Notes under the pieces: generated by a model
What the model was told of the DNA's origin: nothing
The model's database searches: none
Seen by the model: the letters and a program-made list of their open reading frames with translations, nothing else
Program-made: the position numbers and the translations under genes
Source: Pontibacter roseus DSM 17521
GTDB lineage: Bacteria; Bacteroidota; Bacteroidia; Cytophagales; Hymenobacteraceae
Assembly: GCF_000373265.1 (NCBI RefSeq)
Contig: NZ_KB890768.1
Location: 152,664 to 216,663, forward strand
DNA: 64,000 nt
Direction: 5' to 3'
Part shown: positions 63,219 to 64,000 of the stretch, in pieces
Numbering within the stretch: position 1 is the stretch's first letter
Layout: every line of letters begins with the position of its first letter

Positions 63219-63809
63219 TTACTTCTGCTGCTTCTCTTTCAGGGAGTCAATCTGCTTGCACAGGTCAGCGAAGATTTCGTCTATCTCACCGATGCCATCC
63301 ACAGCACAGAATTTGCCCTGGCCCGCATAGTAGTCAGCCACTGGAGTAGTCTTGGTGTTGTACTCCTGTATGCGTTTGCGAATCAGCTCTTCATTCTGGT
63401 CGTCCGGACGACCTGAAGTCTGGCCACGCAGCAACAGGCGCTTTGTCAGCTCCTCATCGTCCACTTTCAGGGCCAGCATGCAGGAAATTTCTGTGCCCAG
63501 GTCGAGCAGCAGCTTGTCCAGCCCCTGCGCCTGTGGCACGGTACGAGGGAAGCCATCAAAGATAAACCCGCCAGCATGGCTGTTCTCCCTCACTTTGTTC
63601 TCAATCATCCCAATCACGACTTCGTCTGGCACCAGCAGGCCGTTGTCCATCAAGGATTTGGCTTTCAACCCCAGTTCAGTGCCGGCGGCAATCTCTGAGC
63701 GTAACAAATCACCCGTGGACAGGTGAATGAGGTTATACTTGTCTATCAGCTTTTGGCTTTGAGTTCCTTTACCAGCACCAGGAGGGCCAAACAAAACGAT
63801 GTTGAGCAT
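63219..63809 (-). CDS. adk: adenylate kinase
   Basis: Balances ATP, ADP and AMP. The 196-residue protein has the P loop GPPGAGKGTQS (8-18), AMP site LSTGDLLRSEI, DGFPRT and a short LID (GQTSGRPDDQNE) without the four-Cys zinc site, i.e. the short form. A promoter lies directly upstream although hpt ends 119 bases before it on the same strand. Confidence 0.97.
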   Translation of the reverse strand: MLNIVLFGPPGAGKGTQSQKLIDKYNLIHLSTGDLLRSEIAAGTELGLKAKSLMDNGLLVPDEVVIGMIENKVRENSHAGGFIFDGFPRTVPQAQGLDKLLLDLGTEISCMLALKVDDEELTKRLLLRGQTSGRPDDQNEELIRKRIQEYNTKTTPVADYYAGQGKFCAVDGIGEIDEIFADLCKQIDSLKEKQQK

Positions 63810-63830
63810 ATCTTTGATTTATAATAAAAA

Positions 63831-63863
63831 CAAAACTAAGTATAAAATCGATGTACTGTTCAA
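63831..63863 (-). promoter_or_regulatory. Bacteroidota promoter for adk
   Basis: On the minus strand: TTG (63863-63861), 22 bases, TAGTTTTG (63838-63831), close to the adk ATG at 63809. Confidence 0.6.
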
Positions 63864-63927
63864 TTTTTTTGGCTCGCCTGCGGCCTTTGCCCAGGTATGC
63901 AGCAAAAAACAACAGGTATAAGCAGCA

Positions 63928-64000
63928 CTAATTCACTATCTTATAGATGTCGCGCAGGTTACGGCCCAGGCCGTTGTAGTCCAGGCCATAGCCCACCACG
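63928..64000 (-). CDS. hpt: hypoxanthine phosphoribosyltransferase, 3' end only
   Basis: Only the last 24 codons lie in the window: the minus strand reads VVGYGLDYNGLGRNLRDIYK and ends IVN-stop. This is the conserved C terminus of HPRT (purine salvage, hypoxanthine to IMP), including the Gly-Tyr-Gly-Leu-Asp-Tyr substrate-loop region. The gene continues past the right edge. Its place before adk and obgE fits the usual order in this phylum. Confidence 0.85.
   Translation of the reverse strand, partial: VVGYGLDYNGLGRNLRDIYKIVN

Noticed and set aside
1..64000. CRISPR arrays, tRNA and rRNA genes, complete insertion sequences, prophage genes
   Set aside because: Looked for in every intergenic stretch; no regular spacer array, cloverleaf, rRNA core sequence or transposase was found.

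Overview
The window reads as a stretch of chromosome from a member of the Bacteroidota, most like the Cytophagales/Hymenobacteraceae (Pontibacter-like; the genus is inference). The evidence is a type IX secretion C-terminal sorting domain, bacillithiol synthesis (BshA), a DAHP synthase-chorismate mutase fusion, a SerB-SerA fusion, the bamD-rpoZ-coaBC-DUF4835-recN-fabI gene order, and promoters of the Bacteroidota type (TTG, about 20 bases, TAnnTTTG). Shine-Dalgarno sites are mostly absent. I see no rRNA, tRNA, CRISPR array, prophage or intact insertion sequence.

Layout. 1-3.5 kb: the end of an acyl-CoA carboxylase gene, an M42 aminopeptidase and a metal-receptor-type binding protein. 3.5-7.5 kb (minus): a shikimate operon (DAHP synthase/chorismate mutase, aroB, aroA, one unknown), divergent from proline dehydrogenase. 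8.9-14.1 kb: an envelope/stress region with a sigma factor, an anti-sigma-like protein fused to an HtrA-type protease, three Thr/Glu-rich lipoproteins, a glycine-zipper stress protein and a stand-alone receiver. 14-25.7 kb: esterase, tail-specific protease, gamma-glutamyltransferase, a large secreted nuclease-like protein, a trans-sulfuration enzyme and an unknown protein. 26.5-30.7 kb: lysS, three YtxH-type stress proteins, a Kazal lipoprotein and a cupin. 30.8-38.8 kb (minus): fabI, recN, DUF4835, coaB/coaC, rpoZ, bamD and an OstA-like protein. 39-46 kb: tilS, mdh, two rhomboids and mutL. 46-54.5 kb: a GH3-beta-lactamase-type fusion, bshA, a SerB-SerA fusion, an AT-rich unknown gene and a class V aminotransferase. 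54.6-64 kb: small unknowns, an IscA-type protein, ChaN, an ABC exporter pair, grpE-dnaJ and obgE-adk-hpt.

Most genes are ordinary housekeeping genes. The less ordinary signals are non-coding. A short motif (CTATACCT/AGGTATAG) is far above chance in both strands, in genes and between them. Two diverged copies of a composite intergenic repeat lie about 16 kb apart in opposite orientation, and one carries a 204-bp element bounded by inverted repeats. An AT-rich, highly structured segment at 55.9-56.1 kb looks like an RNA or a palindromic element with terminators facing both ways. Among proteins, three fusions stand out: sigma-linked anti-sigma/protease, NagZ-like/AmiE-like, and phosphoserine phosphatase/phosphoglycerate dehydrogenase. 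No single locus proves a wholly new system; the repeats and the structured RNA are the best leads.
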